Assembly: GCF_019649055.1 (NCBI RefSeq)
Contig: NW_026570239.1
Coordinates: 1,178,001-1,242,000, forward strand
DNA: 64,000 nt
Direction: 5' to 3'
Source of the DNA: Paramacrobiotus metropolitanus
Lineage: Eukaryota > Tardigrada > Eutardigrada > Parachela > Macrobiotidae
Positions within the stretch are counted from its first letter, which is position 1; every line of letters begins with the position of its first letter. The position numbers and the translations under genes were made by a program. The notes under the pieces are model-generated. The model did no database searches. It saw only the letters and a program-made list of their open reading frames with translations, and was not told where the DNA came from. Shown here one piece after another: positions 1-11,764 of the stretch.

Positions 1-49
1 GACGAAAACCTATACAGGAATTACTCAGAAAGTAAAATTATCTGAACAT

Positions 50-2602
50 TTACAGACTATTTGCTTGGGTGTTACCTTCTTCGCTGACGCGAAACAAGTA
101 TTGCTGTCGCGGGGAGGAAACCGAAGACGACGACGATGATGCTTCCGGCGGCAACGATGCTAACCCACAAACTTCTCGATTATTGCGTGGTTTGTCATAG
201 GCGCGCTTGCTAAAAATCCTTACCTGGTGGAATATCAGGTTGGGCAACTTGGTCGTTGACGCCGTGGTGCTGGTTGTTGCTGTTGCTGTTGCTCTCGTAG
301 CCAAAATCCAGCAGATTTATAGGATGGCGATTTTGCAGCCCTAATTACAAACGGAAATATTTATTTTATCGAATACTGATAACATACAAAAACTCACCGC
401 CGTCCGCTGGAATTGGGTTGTTGCCGCCAAGGTCCACGTTCTGGTAAATCCTTTCGTCTTGGCTATGGTCACGGTGGTGCATGTTATCAGCGTCGTTCCG
501 CGGCAGCCCATTGTACTCGGGGTTGTGATGGACTACGGCCTCATGCGGGCGAACCGGAGACAGGCGGTCTGTGTCGACGCGCTGCGAAGAGGGACGCGAA
601 TGGACTGGGACGTGGCGTCGGCATATGGCGAGTACGAGGCGGGCTTCGGCTGGTTGTTGGTGAAAACCAGTGATGCTGTGATCGCGAAGGCGATACCGAC
701 GAGCGATTTCTTTGAAAATTGGCGTTCGGGGCTGCTGGTGGGGTGGAACACGACCGGCTTCGGCATCTCGTTCGGGGCGGTTTTGGCGACCATGGGGAGC
801 TGTCGGCCGTGCTGCCCCGACATCATGGCTGCGGGCACTGTTGACAGTCCGACCGACACGAAAACCACGCTTCCACGCGATACACAGCACAGTCAGGCCG
901 ATCAGGAAAAGGATGCCGACCGTTATGCCAGCTACAGTGTACGGATCTACGGCCAGTCCACGCTGCACCTCACTCCCTGCAAGCATACAAGGCGGACAGG
1001 TAGTATTACATGCATTGGACGTGGTGGTGTCAGTAGTGCTGGTGGTGGTAGTGGTGGAGACGGTAGTGCTTGCAGTGGTGGTGGTGGTCTCGCTGCTGCT
1101 GAAGTCGAAGCTGGTGGATGCCACAGCAGATGACAACAGCAATGTTGCGTTAGAATCAGTTAGAACATGATTTCCGCTGCCCCCGTCGCCTCTACTGTCA
1201 TTATGTATGAATGTCAGCGCGTGCAGCGGAAGCCTGGCACTGGTGCTAGCGTTAATGAAAACTGGCGTCGGCGTCGTTGTCGTAGGCCATAACACCAATG
1301 GCGACCACAACGGAACCGTAGGTCTGAAGCCGTCACTGATGGCTTTGTTGACACCTTCGCCGTTGCACTAGGCCCTTGTGTTGCTGTTGTTATCGTGGTG
1401 GTAACGCTTAAGCTATGGGCAGTAGTGGTGGGGGTGGTGGTGAGCGGGCGAGGTGATGACGACGTTGTTGATGGTGTAGTCTTTCTCGAAAATCTAGTTG
1501 CTGTGAAAGGGGGTGTCACGAGGTTGCGCATTGTGGTTGACTGTTGCCAATGAGGAGTCGCTGTGTCAGGCGGCTGCATAACCACTGGCAGATCACTCAC
1601 GAGCTTACTGCCACCGCCTGCCGTTGTTGTGGTGGTGACGGCGGTGGTGGGGGTGGTCAATGTCCATCGTCGTGTGGACCGGTGAGTGATAGCCGCTGCA
1701 GTGGACGGGAGCGGCGGCCGCGTCAACGGCAACGGTGTAGCAGTAGTGGAAAACAATAATGATAACGCTGCTGTACTTTGCCCCATTATTACTGATGTAG
1801 TATTGGCAACAGCCTCTGCTGCGGCAGTCACGCTACTAATATTGTATGTGTCGCCATCTGCTGCCGCTGACAAAGGTGTTGTTGCTGCTGTGGTCTTACC
1901 GCTAGCGTCAGCGCCGGTTGGAGTCATGGCCCGGGTGCTCGAGTCTCTATCCCGAGGAATTGCGGTGGTTGACCAAGACTCAGTAACCGTCGAGACCGGC
2001 GACTGAGAAGGCGGTTGAGCGGAAGTCCACGAACAGCATGGAGGAAATCCACATCCACTGCGTAAATCTGAAATATCCGTTAAAACAATTTTTGTTCGAT
2101 TTATGTCATATTTATCAGGAAACTAGCATTCAATATAATTCTTTGACTGGCACATTCATAATAGGGCCTTTGCTGGTGCGTATTAACTGTTTCTACCTGC
2201 CGGGCAGCGGTTGGCGATAATTCGCAGTCCCAACTTCTCCAGACACTCCAACTCTCTACAGCGACGGGAACCGTCAAACACAGTCTGAGACAGAAAAATC
2301 ATCTGCAGATCAGGGAAGTTGTGGGTTGGCGGCCAGTTGGGGAGAACGTTGACATCCGATCCGGTCATATCCAGCATCTGCACTCCCTTCACGATCGCGG
2401 TTGGCTGATTGTCTAACGGCCACAGATTTGCCTTGCTGTCGGAACATTTCCAAAATGTTTCACGGCAAACGCAGAAATAGGGACAGGGGATGTATGTTGC
2501 GGGACCGTGGGCATTTGCTAACAGAGGTTGCTGCAATGCAACGGCAGCACAAACTGTTATTACGGCTGCCGTGACAATTAACTGCGTAATTAATTGCGGC
2601 AT
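50..2602 (-). CDS. Single-pass membrane protein with LRRNT-like ectodomain and Thr/Ser-rich stalk
   Basis: Four exons can be traced on the minus strand: 2602-2197, 2067-398, 340-224 and 159-50. Donors GTAGAA, GTGAG and GTAAGG and acceptors ending in CAG or TAG keep the phase (phase 1 at each junction). The chosen start is followed by a hydrophobic signal peptide (MPQLITQLIVTAAVITV...). Next comes a C-x3-C-x-C-x6-C cluster typical of an LRR N-terminal cap and one degenerate LRR. A long Thr/Ser/Pro stretch (mucin-like stalk) leads to a transmembrane helix (AGITVGILFLIGLTVLCIAW, about 875-930) after a CPPC motif. The cytoplasmic tail holds Tyr motifs (HNPEYNGLP, RIYQNVDLGG) and ends in a Ser-rich segment with stop at 50-52. 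Oddity: within exon 2 the open frame changes between about 1345 and 1214, with no convincing intron there, so an indel, assembly error or missed micro-intron must be invoked. An earlier in-frame ATG at 2701 is less likely because it precedes the signal peptide. Role inferred: cell-surface adhesion or receptor protein. Family not identified. Confidence 0.62.
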
Positions 2603-3161
2603 CTTTACAAAAAGCTGCATAACATGCGCAAGTATTTCTCTTCGTAAAATGATGAAGATATGCACTGCATATGTGGCAGTCTTGAAAATGAATGCATGCA
2701 TAATGGCGCGCTGGCGCTCACATTCTCACTCACCTCATCGTACAAGTCAACGTGTTAGCATATGAAATTCTGATAAGAGCAAAACAGCAACCGCAACATA
2801 CAGGGCGCCTCTTAAATGGATAAAAATGAAAAATAACTGTAAACATTTGCAGGGTGAAGAGCATGGGAATAAATGCTAAATCGATTTCTTATCACTGATT
2901 GACTATGCACCGTGTTGCGAGCGTGAAGCAGATGTCCAGTGATGCATTCATGAATGCAAAGTGCATTCGGTGCATGCACGTGAGAGCGAATAGAGGGAGA
3001 GAGACTGAACCGCTGAAACTGAGCCTGCTTGCTGGCCGCCTGCTGGCTGCAATGTATAAGTGTACAAACAGAGAGCGAGAGAGAGAATGAGGCAAGACGA
3101 ATTAGCGTCTGTATGCTGCAGCGCTTTATTCCTGTATAATATGCAGGTTGCTGCTATAGCG

Positions 3162-3181
3162 CGGGTTTTATATAAAACCCG
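3162..3181. repeat. Perfect 20-bp palindrome with TATATA centre
   Basis: The 20 bases CGGGTTTTATATAAAACCCG equal their own reverse complement and are followed at once by GGCCCGGGC. The block lies upstream (by minus-strand orientation) of the membrane-protein gene and could be a promoter element or the centre of a small foldback sequence. Nothing decides between these. Confidence 0.5.
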
Positions 3182-4249
3182 GCCCGGGCGCAGGTTAAGG
3201 GCCAGGGGCAGTGCGCCCCTACTTATAACATTGGACGTATACGGTTACCGCCCGTCGGTGCCCCTGGGTTAGGGGCGACGTCAACAGCACCAGTTTGAGT
3301 ACTATTCATCATACGTTGCCAGTCATTGCCTTGCAGTATACAAAATGTAGGCGCATCTTCTCGCTGTAGAAATTGATGTGTCACCGGAAAATTTTGCAGA
3401 TATAGAGCGAGCTTTCTACAGTTAAGCGCTTTAAAATGACAACCATGGCATTTCAGTTAGATAACCATACTGTAAGTCCTTGACAGTTTCGCTGGCACCG
3501 GAAGGAGTGCGTGCTTTTGCTCCGCTGAATTTCCTAGGAATATCCAATATTTAGCTAGCAGTACTGCTGTTCATTTTCTTAGAATGGATAGTACAGATAC
3601 TCGGAACCACTACCCGTAGATTCACTCAAGAAGGTTTGTTCGCTCATGATTACTAGTAAATAGTAATCAACAATGTAAAGCACGTAGCTGAACACTTCCG
3701 TTCACAGTACACTCTGGACGCTTGTAAAGGTGGTAATTGTAAATTGCTCAAACAATTAAACGAAGTGGCTGCTGTTCTATTCTTGCTTGTTGTCATCTTT
3801 GCTGTCGATCCTTCACCGTTAATTGGGATGGATTTTTCGTTTAGATGACGTTACTTAACGGCGTTGCCTGTTGTTAAACGTACTGACTGCAGTCAGTTCT
3901 CAATCACATGTACAGTAAAATTTTGTTTTCTAGTCATGGTTGTTAATACTTGTTATAGTCCACCGGACAGTTCGGTTCCAGTGAATGTTATACGAGGGTG
4001 AATGTTAAGAGTATTTTCACTGTTCTCGTACTAGAACGTCAATCGACAGATACATCTTTATATCGAAAGCTTTCGAGACAATGTGCCCCTTGGGGCCATC
4101 AGCTATCGCCATAATTAAAAAACTAGATAAATGGCTAAAACAGCATACAGGCGACATCCGCTAACATTAATTTTTCCGGGAACGATCACTGGAGATAGAG
4201 CGGGGCAGTGTGGCGCATCAATTCTTGCAACAATGGACCAGACTTGGGC

Positions 4250-4390
4250 CACCTTTGCGTTTTCCACTCTCCACCCACCCCACCTAACCCCACAAATTTT
4301 CCACTCCACCCGCCCCACCACGCTAAAAAAATGGCCCACCTCCGCCCACCAACGACTAAAGTTTCCACTGTCCACCCGCCCGCCCACTGG
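4250..4390. repeat. Degenerate CCACCC/TTTTCCACT low-complexity repeat
   Basis: Two to three imperfect copies of a ~60-bp pyrimidine-rich unit containing TTTCCACT, CCACCC and CCGCCC lie in a row. The unit gives open frames on both strands but with biased composition and no splice context. Confidence 0.5.
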
Positions 4391-4689
4391 CTTTAAAAAA
4401 TTTTTCGTCTGTTTTTATTGTGTATTTACGTTTTATTAATAAAATCCCCGCAACCTGACATACAGTACTCGGCTTATCTCCGTTTCGCAGCGGGTAAAGG
4501 AAAAGGTCAGGGCGATGCATGCGCTGGGTGCGGATGTTGTATACCACAGGCTGGGCCTCCATTCGCAGCCTTTTCCTGCATGTAAGTAGAAATGGAGGAA
4601 AAGCGGGTTTGGTGTAAATATGATCCTAAATGGTACTGTATCTGTAATGTCGTTTTCGTGCAAAACTGAAAAGGATCGGAGTACAATGA

Positions 4690-4844
4690 TGTCGTATTTA
4701 TGTAATACGCTTTAATATGATAATAACAGAGTAATAGCACAAAGTCTCAGATTCTCGTACCCAGCTGGTAATCGTACTAAATCATCAGTATTAACGCACA
4801 CCACAACTCATGACCTTTTGCACTTAGCAACATCATACACTGCA
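4690..4844 (-). repeat. 3' LTR of the degenerate Gypsy element
   Basis: 155 bp, TGT...GCA, matching 9404-9556 apart from a few single-base changes and a 2-3-nt indel near the start. On the minus strand it lies downstream of the pol region and is preceded by a polypurine tract (4852-4864). Confidence 0.88.
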
Positions 4845-4874
4845 TAGTGCATCTCCTTCCCCCGATAAAAAAAA

Positions 4875-7476
4875 TTATTTTGTATATCCGTAACGTATTG
4901 GCTCGACTCCCTTGTTCGCTCTCGCTGACACACGCAATGGAGGAGCAGGATTCGCTGTGGCAGGCACTGCCACTTGGGGAAGCTCTGCGTTCAGAGCAGG
5001 CTCCGGCTGTGGTCGGATGACAGGTTCCACTGTTGCAGGTTGCTCGTCACGCTGTGGCCTTTCCGATATCATCGCCTTTGGCACTGTTGGCGATGTGACG
5101 TCGTTGGGCTCAGCTGCAGTACGCCATTCACGTGGCCTGATCTGGTCTTCGTGGCGGAACCACTCTTGGCCATCAACGGTAACTGTCCACTGGCGGTTTC
5201 CTTTCTTTGACCGCAGCTGGCAGGGTGTCCAATGTGTTTTAGGACCGTGGCGGAAATCGCGTACTAACACCCGCTGTCCGCCATGGAAGTTTTTCTCTTT
5301 GGCATGCTGATCGAAATTACGTTTATGACGGTCCATGTTGGCTTGCCGTGTCTCGTTAGCGTCTGGATGTACCAAATCCAGCGCTGTGCGCATTCGGCGC
5401 TTGAGGAATAACTCATCGGGCGAACTTCCGGTGGTGGCTTGCGGTGTCGTACGATACCTGAATAGGTATTTCCGCAGTGCGTCGTCGATGTTGGCATTGT
5501 TGTCTGCCAACAACGCCGACATACCGCTCCGCCTGCCCGTTCGATTGCGGGTGTCCAGGCGCCGTGCGCAGGTGCGCAATCCCGTTTGCTTTGCAGTAGT
5601 CTGCAAACTCGGCACTGGTGAACTGCGGCCCGTTATCCGTGACCAGCTGTTTTGGGTATCCATAACGGCCACATAAATGTTCCAGCACGGCAATCACGTC
5701 GCCGGACATTGTACGCCGCATCTTGACGACTTCCGGCCACTTCGAGAAGCTATCCACAATCACGAGAAACATCTCGCTGTGGAACGGGCATGCGAAGTCC
5801 ATGTGCACACGCTGCCACGGATTCTCGGCAACTGGCCACTGCTGCAAGTGCACTTTCGCCGTCTCTTTTGCTGCCATCGTGCAAGCAGGGCATTTCTTGG
5901 CCAGCCGTTCGATGTCGCCGTCCAGTCCAGGCCACCAGAAGTGACTTCTGGCTTCCGCCTTCATCCGCACCACACCAGCATGTGTAGCATGCAGATGTTT
6001 CAGCAGGACCGCTTGGAAGGACTCCGGAATGACCGTTCTCGCTCCCCACAGGACACATCCAGCGACCACTGACAGTTGCACTCGTCTCCGGTTGTACGGC
6101 TGAAGTTCCGGTGGTGCCTTCTCTGGCCATCCCTTAAGGACCAAGTGACGACACCGAGCCAGCACGCGATCTTTGCCAGTTTCACTAGCGATTTTCTTCG
6201 CGTCCACCGGTGTCTCACTCAACACGTCCATTTGGACAGCATGGATGGCTTCGTGCATTCCCAAGTCGTTGGGATAAAAGATGTCCTTCGAGTGCAGGGG
6301 CAGCCGGCTCAATCCGTCAGCCTGTCCGTCGTCGGTGGACCGGTACTCGATGGTGAAGGTATACGCCGTGAGTGCAATGCCCACCGCTGGAGGCAGTTGG
6401 CAGATACCGCAGGAATCCCAGTCTTCCGGCCGAACACCGTGACCAACGGCTTATGGTCAGTAAGGAGTGTGAACTCCCGACCCGGCAAGTACTGGTCGAA
6501 CTTCTTCACACCGAAGACTGAAGCCAACGCCTCTTTCTCTATCTGCGCGTACCGCTGTTCAGTCTGCGTTAACGTCTTTGATGCATGGGCAATGGGCTGG
6601 TCTTAACCGCTCGGTCCGCTGTGGCTAATGACAGCTCCGATCTCGTATTGCGAGCATTTGCGACGCATCCGGTGCGAGCATTTGCGGCTTCGCAGGATCG
6701 TAATGCACCAGCATTGTGGCCTGTGCCAGCTCCGCCTTCAGGCTGCGGAAGGCACCATCACATTTTCGTGACCACTCCCACTTGACGTCCACTTTCAGCA
6801 GGGCGCTGAGGCAGTGCGTCTTGGTCGCCAGCTGGTGCATGAACTTGCCGTAATGGTTGATCATTCCAAAGAGGATCGCACCTGGGCGACGTCCACCGGT
6901 GCTGGCATCTCCATGATCGCGCGAATCTTCGTTTCGGAAACATGTCGGCCGTTTCTGTCAACCACGAACCCCAAGTATTCTACCGATAGCTGGAGGAAAT
7001 TGCTCTTCTGCTGTTTCAGGGTGAATCCTTGCGCTTCATTCGTTCGGCTACTTCGGCCAGATTCGCAAGGTGCTCCCGCCGTGTTCTGCCTGTGATTATT
7101 ATGTCGTCCATGTACACGGCGACGTAAGGGATGCCATTCAGCAGTTCTTCCATCATCTGTCAAAAAATGCTGGGTGCTGCAGCCACTCCGAACGGCAGTC
7201 GGGTGTAGCGATACAGTCCGCAATGCGTGTTTATCGCAACCAATTCACGGCTCGGCTCGTCTAATGGCACCTGATGATATGCATCGGATATATCAATCGT
7301 GGTGAATTCCTCACCGGCATTGAGTATGGCGAACAACTCGTCCGGCAAGGGCAGTGTATACCGCTGCACATCCAGGGCGTCGTTGAGCATATCCGCACTG
7401 CTCCGCCTTGCTTCCGCACCACTACTATTGGCGCCGCCCATGCCGATCGCTCGATCCGTTCCAGGACGCCTAATCT
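4875..7476 (-). pseudogene. Gypsy pol remnant: RT, RNase H, integrase
   Basis: Read on the minus strand, homologous segments occur in several frames. About 7441-7000 holds RT, including DISDAYHQVPL, LPFGVAAAPSIF and a YMDD box, with an in-frame stop between the last two. About 6960-6310 holds the RT thumb (EYLGFVVDRNGRHVS) and RNase H pieces (LLTDHKPL, QADGLSRLPL). About 6300-5420 holds integrase with an HHCC finger (H-x3-H, CPAC) and core motifs (HMDFACPF, LVTDNGPQFTSAEF, GHPQSNGQAE). The C-terminal segment 5693-4875 contains YRTTPQATTGSSPDELF and a basic tail. Frame changes around 7225, 6860, 6625, 6310 and 5490 mean no intact polyprotein remains. Catalytic residues of RT and integrase are still visible, so decay is moderate. 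The C-terminal frame ends at 4875, just before the polypurine tract. Confidence 0.88.
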
Positions 7477-9370
7477 CTAAAGGCGTTCAATGTCCTTCTC
7501 CACGGGCTCTCGTTGCGCAAAGGGAACGGGACGTGGCTTGCAGTACTTTGGCACTGCACCAGGCTTCAGGTGCAGATGAGCCTTGAAGGTTCGGCAGCAT
7601 CCAAGTTCTTCCCGAAAGAGATTTTTGTTCTCTGTCAGTATGGCTTCCAGTGACCTTTCCTGTTGCACCTGACCAATCGCCAGTTCTGACATCTTGTGGT
7701 TCTGGAGGTTAAATGCTTTGATCCAGTCCCTGCCAAGGACGTTGCTGCCTTCCTCCACCACAATCAGTTCCATTGACCGCTCTTCACTGCCGCCTTCACA
7801 ACGCACTCCGACGTAACAGGCTCCAAGGACAGGGATCTCGTGTCCTGAGAAGCTACGGAGTTTCGCGCCACATGGAAACAGATCCGGTCGCTTCAGTTCG
7901 ATCCGCATCTTCCTGGTCGCAATGGTCTTCACCGATCCCGTGTCCAGCTCGAATGCAACTTTCCGTCGGCAGACCGTTAAGTGCACCATGATGGGATCAC
8001 CTTCGGCAGTGGTTGTGTTCAGTACGTCGTATACCCCTTCAACTCGGCCACTGCGTCGCTGGGCTCCTCTTCTCTTTGCCGCTCCGGATCTGCAAACTTT
8101 CGCAATATGTCCATCCTTACCACATTTCCGGCAAGGCTGATTGCGAAATTTGCAGTCCGCTTGATCATGATTCGTCCCACCACATCGGTAACAGGCCTTC
8201 GTCTTCCGTGGGCTCGGCTGTCTAGCATTGCCTTTTCCTGCCTTCCGGATGACCTTTACCGTGGGAATATCCTCCTCCAAGTTATTGTTCATCTTCGCTT
8301 GCTCCTGTCTCGCTTCAAACCTTCTGGCAAGCTGCAGCGTTTCATCAAAAGACTTGAGTTCCTGGAACATCAGGTGTCTTCTCGTCGCATCATTGTGCAC
8401 TCCCGCAACAAACACAGCGCTCAGTAGATCCTCCAGGATGCCTCCCGGGAATTTACACGTATATGTTCTGTTCCGTAGTTCATTAGAAAACAGTACGAGC
8501 GACTGGCTAGCTTGCTGACAGGTGCGAAAGAATGTAGCCCATTCAGTCTTCTAATAGGTCACCTTGATGTATACCGTAATTATCGAATTTTTGGCTCTCC
8601 CCGCAATAAGAGCCCCTGTAATAAGCCCCCCTCCCCGACCCAGTTTGAAAAATAAGGCCACCCCCCGAAATTACGCCCCAGGGGGCCGTTAATAAATGTC
8701 AAGCGCTGCTAAATGATTTATAAATGATGATGCAAATGCTTTATAAAAGTTGTTGTGATTGTTAGCAAACCTTAAACGGATATCAACATAATACGGTATT
8801 CGTGGGCAAAAAGGTGTATAGGGATCTAAGTTTATGCTCGAAAATGTTGCTGGGTTGGTTGCGCTGTTGCGTTTACCGGTAGCTACTGCGGTCAGTTTTA
8901 CTAGACAGGGTGCGCAGTTGTTTGAAATATCATGCCCCCTCCCAGAATATACCGTTCGAAAAATAATTCCACCCCCCGAAATTGCACCCTCTCCCCGAAA
9001 TAAGCCCCCCTCCGCCATAGCCTTCGAACTATTTGTACCCCAGGGCCACAAATTCGATAATTACGGTATGTCGTCGAGTTTCTTCAGCAGCTCATCATAC
9101 GAAAATTCGGTTGGCTTTCGGTCGGCAAGCGCTGACAACATCCTGGAAGGCGCGAAATTCCAGGTTGTTGATCAGCACTTCCTTTTGCTTCGCAGCTGTA
9201 GTCTCTGTGAGGGACAGATAGTTTTTGAGGAGGGACTTCCAGGAGGTCCATTCAATCTGATCCGGATTAAAACGGATCAAGTTCTGGGCTTTTTCTTTCC
9301 CGGCAGTCATTGGGGAAGACACTGGGGAAGTATCAGAAATCGACGTGGATGTATCGACCGATCCGGGCAT
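7477..9370 (-). pseudogene. Gypsy gag-protease remnant
   Basis: On the minus strand the frame starts with a short capsid-like segment (IRFNPDQIEWTSWKSLL, 9370-9095). It is interrupted by the nested TIR element at 8572-9068 and resumes with one frame change and a stop near 8550. Two CCHC knuckles follow (CYRCGGTNHDQADC and CRKCGKDGHIAKVC, about 8200-8080). The aspartic protease has ELDTGS in place of the usual DTGA/DTGS setting, and VLGRDWI. The segment runs into the linker before RT and stops at 7477. Typical of small-gag invertebrate Gypsy elements. Confidence 0.87.
8572..9068. mobile_element. Nonautonomous TIR element nested in Gypsy gag
   Basis: The ends are perfect 19-bp inverted repeats (TACCGTAATTATCGAATTT at 8572-8590 and its complement at 9050-9068). 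Removing the insert restores a continuous gag sequence across a single TA, so the target is TA. Subterminal blocks on both sides carry repeated CCCCGAAATAAG/CCCCCC motifs. There is no coding capacity beyond chance frames. TA target choice suggests mobilisation by a Tc1/mariner-like transposase (inference). Confidence 0.82.
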
Positions 9371-9403
9371 ACACTCGCATGAGTAATACCGCCTTCACGC
9401 CAA

Positions 9404-9556
9404 TGTCGTATATGTAATACGCTTTAATATGATAATAATAGAGTAATAGCACAAAGTCTCAGATTCTCGTACCCAGCTGGTAATCGTACTAAATCATCAG
9501 TATTAACGCACACCACAACTCATGACCTTTTGCACTTAGCAACATCATACACTGCA
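9404..9556 (-). repeat. 5' LTR of the degenerate Gypsy element
   Basis: 153 bp matching 4690-4844. On the minus strand it precedes gag and is followed by a putative primer-binding site. AATGA follows outside it, the 5-bp target duplication. Confidence 0.88.
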
Positions 9557-10190
9557 AATGAGACGGTTGGTACACCTCCGCGCGTTTAAGTAATTTTTTG
9601 GAATTTTTGTTTCACCGATTATCTGCCACGTTCTAGAACATGTATTCGAATTTTGTACCACGTACCGGCCCTCTTTCCTAAGCATCAATGGCTGGAAACG
9701 GAAGACAATGTGAGTCATGCTGCATAGGTTAAACGGCCTTCATCCCGACGGCAGTCCGAAGCGCTGGGATGGTGTCGACCTGCGACTGCTGGACGTTTCA
9801 GTGCTGAACAAGCTAACCTTCGCCGTGCTGGATGCTTATTACAAAGATTAACGTCAGGATTAGCGATTTTTCTTCAGCGTGTGCAGAATAATTAATAATA
9901 AAAACTGATAATTATGCCTTATGCTGGATCGGGGTGGCACTAAATGTTGGTGTGTGTTGACTGCAACTTCCTTGTTCGCTTCGCAATTCAAGCGATGTTG
10001 CGCAACTGCCATTTTCTGATTTTTCTCACCTTCGCGATCGTGCGAGCTGGCAGCTTTAAAAATTTTTCCTGCTTCCAGAATTGTATTGCTGTAATTCAAT
10101 TTCATTGCGGGAACAGATAATAGTACTTAATACCAAGCGTGAAATGGAGTTCTAAATGGCTTCCTGCCATTGGGGTGCGCGAGTGGGTTG
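9557..10190. other. Intergenic spacer, no gene seen
   Basis: Contains only short frames. A minus-strand 81-codon frame at 9860-10105 has ordinary composition but no splice or domain support. Confidence 0.4.
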
Positions 10191-10204
10191 TTGAGCCCCA
10201 AGGA

Positions 10205-10862
10205 AGGACAGTGTTTCGGCACCGCGACATTTCGCCGCGGACAACTCGTCGCATGACTTTTGGTCGCCGACATTTCGCCGAAAGGTCATCTTGCCTTGCG
10301 ACGTTTCGTCGCGGGACATTTAACCGGCAGGACTTTACGAAGTGAGATATTTCGTCACCAGGCCGTTTCGACGCCGAGGCATTTCGCCGCAGGGTTGTTT
10401 CGACGAAAAGCCCATTTTAGCACATAAATTTTTTATCAGGATTATTGAAACTGACAGAAATACCTAAGAAGAAAAATTATAACTCAAAAAAACTAAGAAA
10501 ATACGTAGGCCATACACCATAGGAAATCCCTTAAAATAATCTAAGAAACCTAAATCACCTGAGCATTACCCAAGAATAACCTAAGAATAATTTAGAACAA
10601 CCTAAGAAGCCTAAAAGATCTAAAAAAACCTCTCAAGAAACTCGAAAAACCTGCGAAAATTAAGCGTGTCGACTGCTTTTACGGCGAAGTGTCCGCGACC
10701 AGATGTCGCGCATCAAAATGTCTCAATGCTAATTGTCCCTAACTGAAGTGTCCAGAGTCAAAACGTCCCGCGGCGAAATGTCTTCGCGGCGAAAAGTTAT
10801 GCGCCGAATTTAATTGCGGCGAAATGTCACACTCCCAAATGTCCGGGTGCGCAGTGTTTCTT
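10205..10862. mobile_element. Foldback element X1 with arms of mirrored ~15-bp units
   Basis: The left arm (10205-10405) carries about ten degenerate copies of GACATTTCGCCG. The right arm (10670-10862) carries about eleven copies of the complementary CGGCGAAATGTC at a period of ~15 bp. The ~250-bp centre is A-rich and dominated by CCTAAGAA repeats (10460-10650). No open frame of note. The mirrored arrays would fold into a long imperfect stem. Confidence 0.65.
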
Positions 10863-11106
10863 AGCTCGCATGCAGTTCCTTTTCACCATACTAACAAGCA
10901 AGTTCTCTGTTTTGACTGGCTTATGCTAGTAAATACACACATACAAAGAAAATAAATAAAATAAAAGTAAATAAACAGTAAACAAATAAAATTCTAAAAG
11001 CTAGTAGATAACTAAAAGGGCGCCTACTTAAAGAGACCTGCTGCGCTAAACAGCTTGTATACTTTACTGTACTCACCTGGTCAGTATATAGCGCGTAGCA
11101 CCACTG

Positions 11107-11425
11107 ACAAGGGAGTGCGCTAAGCAATTCTGAGCGATTAAAGAAAAGTGATTGAAAAGGTGTTCCAGAGAAACTTCTTAATCGCTCGAGTTTTTAATCG
11201 GTCTGCTACAAACCGATTAAAGAAATTCGCGAATTTCTTTAATCGGAAGTGTCTGGTAGTGATTAAAAACTGACTGTATGAGGTGGCTTGAAATCTACCC
11301 TTAGTAGCGCTCTGAGTCCGAGTTCTGAGTCGAGCCGCTTCTGGTAATTCGTAAAACTCTTAATCGCTCAAGTTTTTAATCACTTTCTTTAATCGCTTTT
11401 GGTGCTTAGCGCATTCCCCTGTGAA
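11107..11425. mobile_element. Foldback element X5 with TTAATCGC units
   Basis: The ends are inverted repeats containing TGCGCTAAGCA (left, near 11116) and TGCTTAGCGCA (right, near 11403). Between them TTTAATCG/CGATTAAA motifs recur at least eight times in both orientations, and there is a perfect 34-bp palindrome at 11213-11246. No coding capacity. Confidence 0.68.
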
Positions 11426-11764
11426 TCTTAACAAACGAATCTTCGTCAAATGCTGCTAGAGGGTGCAGTGTCAAGAAGATAGTTCAGATAGTTTCTCTCT
11501 CGGCTGTGTCTGATTACTGATTAGCCAGCGGACTCAGTATGTGACGTGCAGCGTCTGTAGGCAAACTAGGCTGCCACCTGTCAGTTGCTCTGAGGATTAT
11601 TTCTATTACCTATTAATATTTTTCTATTTTTATTTGCGAGATCTATTTTCGCTATTTTTCCGATTGTTCCATAGTTTGCGATATGTAAGCTTTAAGCGCC
11701 GAGGTTGCGAATTAGCACGTTTGCAATATACCTAGTATCCACATACGTTTTCTTGAATGCAACC

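Larger units (their letters stand above)
2603..4689. other. Intergenic region, no convincing gene
   Basis: I see no exon with splice signals here. Contents are a GA-rich stretch (about 2985-3090, repeated GAGAGAG), a GC-rich block with palindromes (3160-3280), AT-rich filler (3300-4100) and a pyrimidine-rich CCACCC repeat block (4250-4390). Short open frames in the last block are Pro/His/Thr low-complexity translations on one strand and Trp/Gly on the other, as expected of a simple repeat. Confidence 0.5.
4690..9556 (-). mobile_element. Degenerate Ty3/Gypsy LTR retrotransposon, minus strand
   Basis: Near-identical direct repeats at 4690-4844 and 9404-9556 start TGT and end GCA. The sequence AATGA lies immediately outside both ends (4685-4689 and 9557-9561), a 5-bp target-site duplication. 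Read on the minus strand, a primer-binding-like TGGCGTGAAGG follows the 5' LTR (with one T between), and a purine run CGGGGGAAGGAGA lies just before the 3' LTR. Internal order is gag with CCHC knuckles, protease, RT, RNase H and integrase, which defines Ty3/Gypsy. The short gag and integrase layout resemble K02A2.6-type invertebrate elements. The coding region has stops and frame changes, so the copy is dead, and a TIR element is nested at 8572-9068. Confidence 0.9.

Noticed and set aside
459-1170. Plus-strand open frames overlapping the membrane-protein gene
   Set aside because: They are antisense shadows of the Thr/Ser-rich stalk and tail; the minus strand has signal peptide, transmembrane helix and consistent splice phases.
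4912-8140. Plus-strand frames across the degenerate Gypsy element
   Set aside because: Antisense to gag and pol motifs that read clearly on the minus strand.
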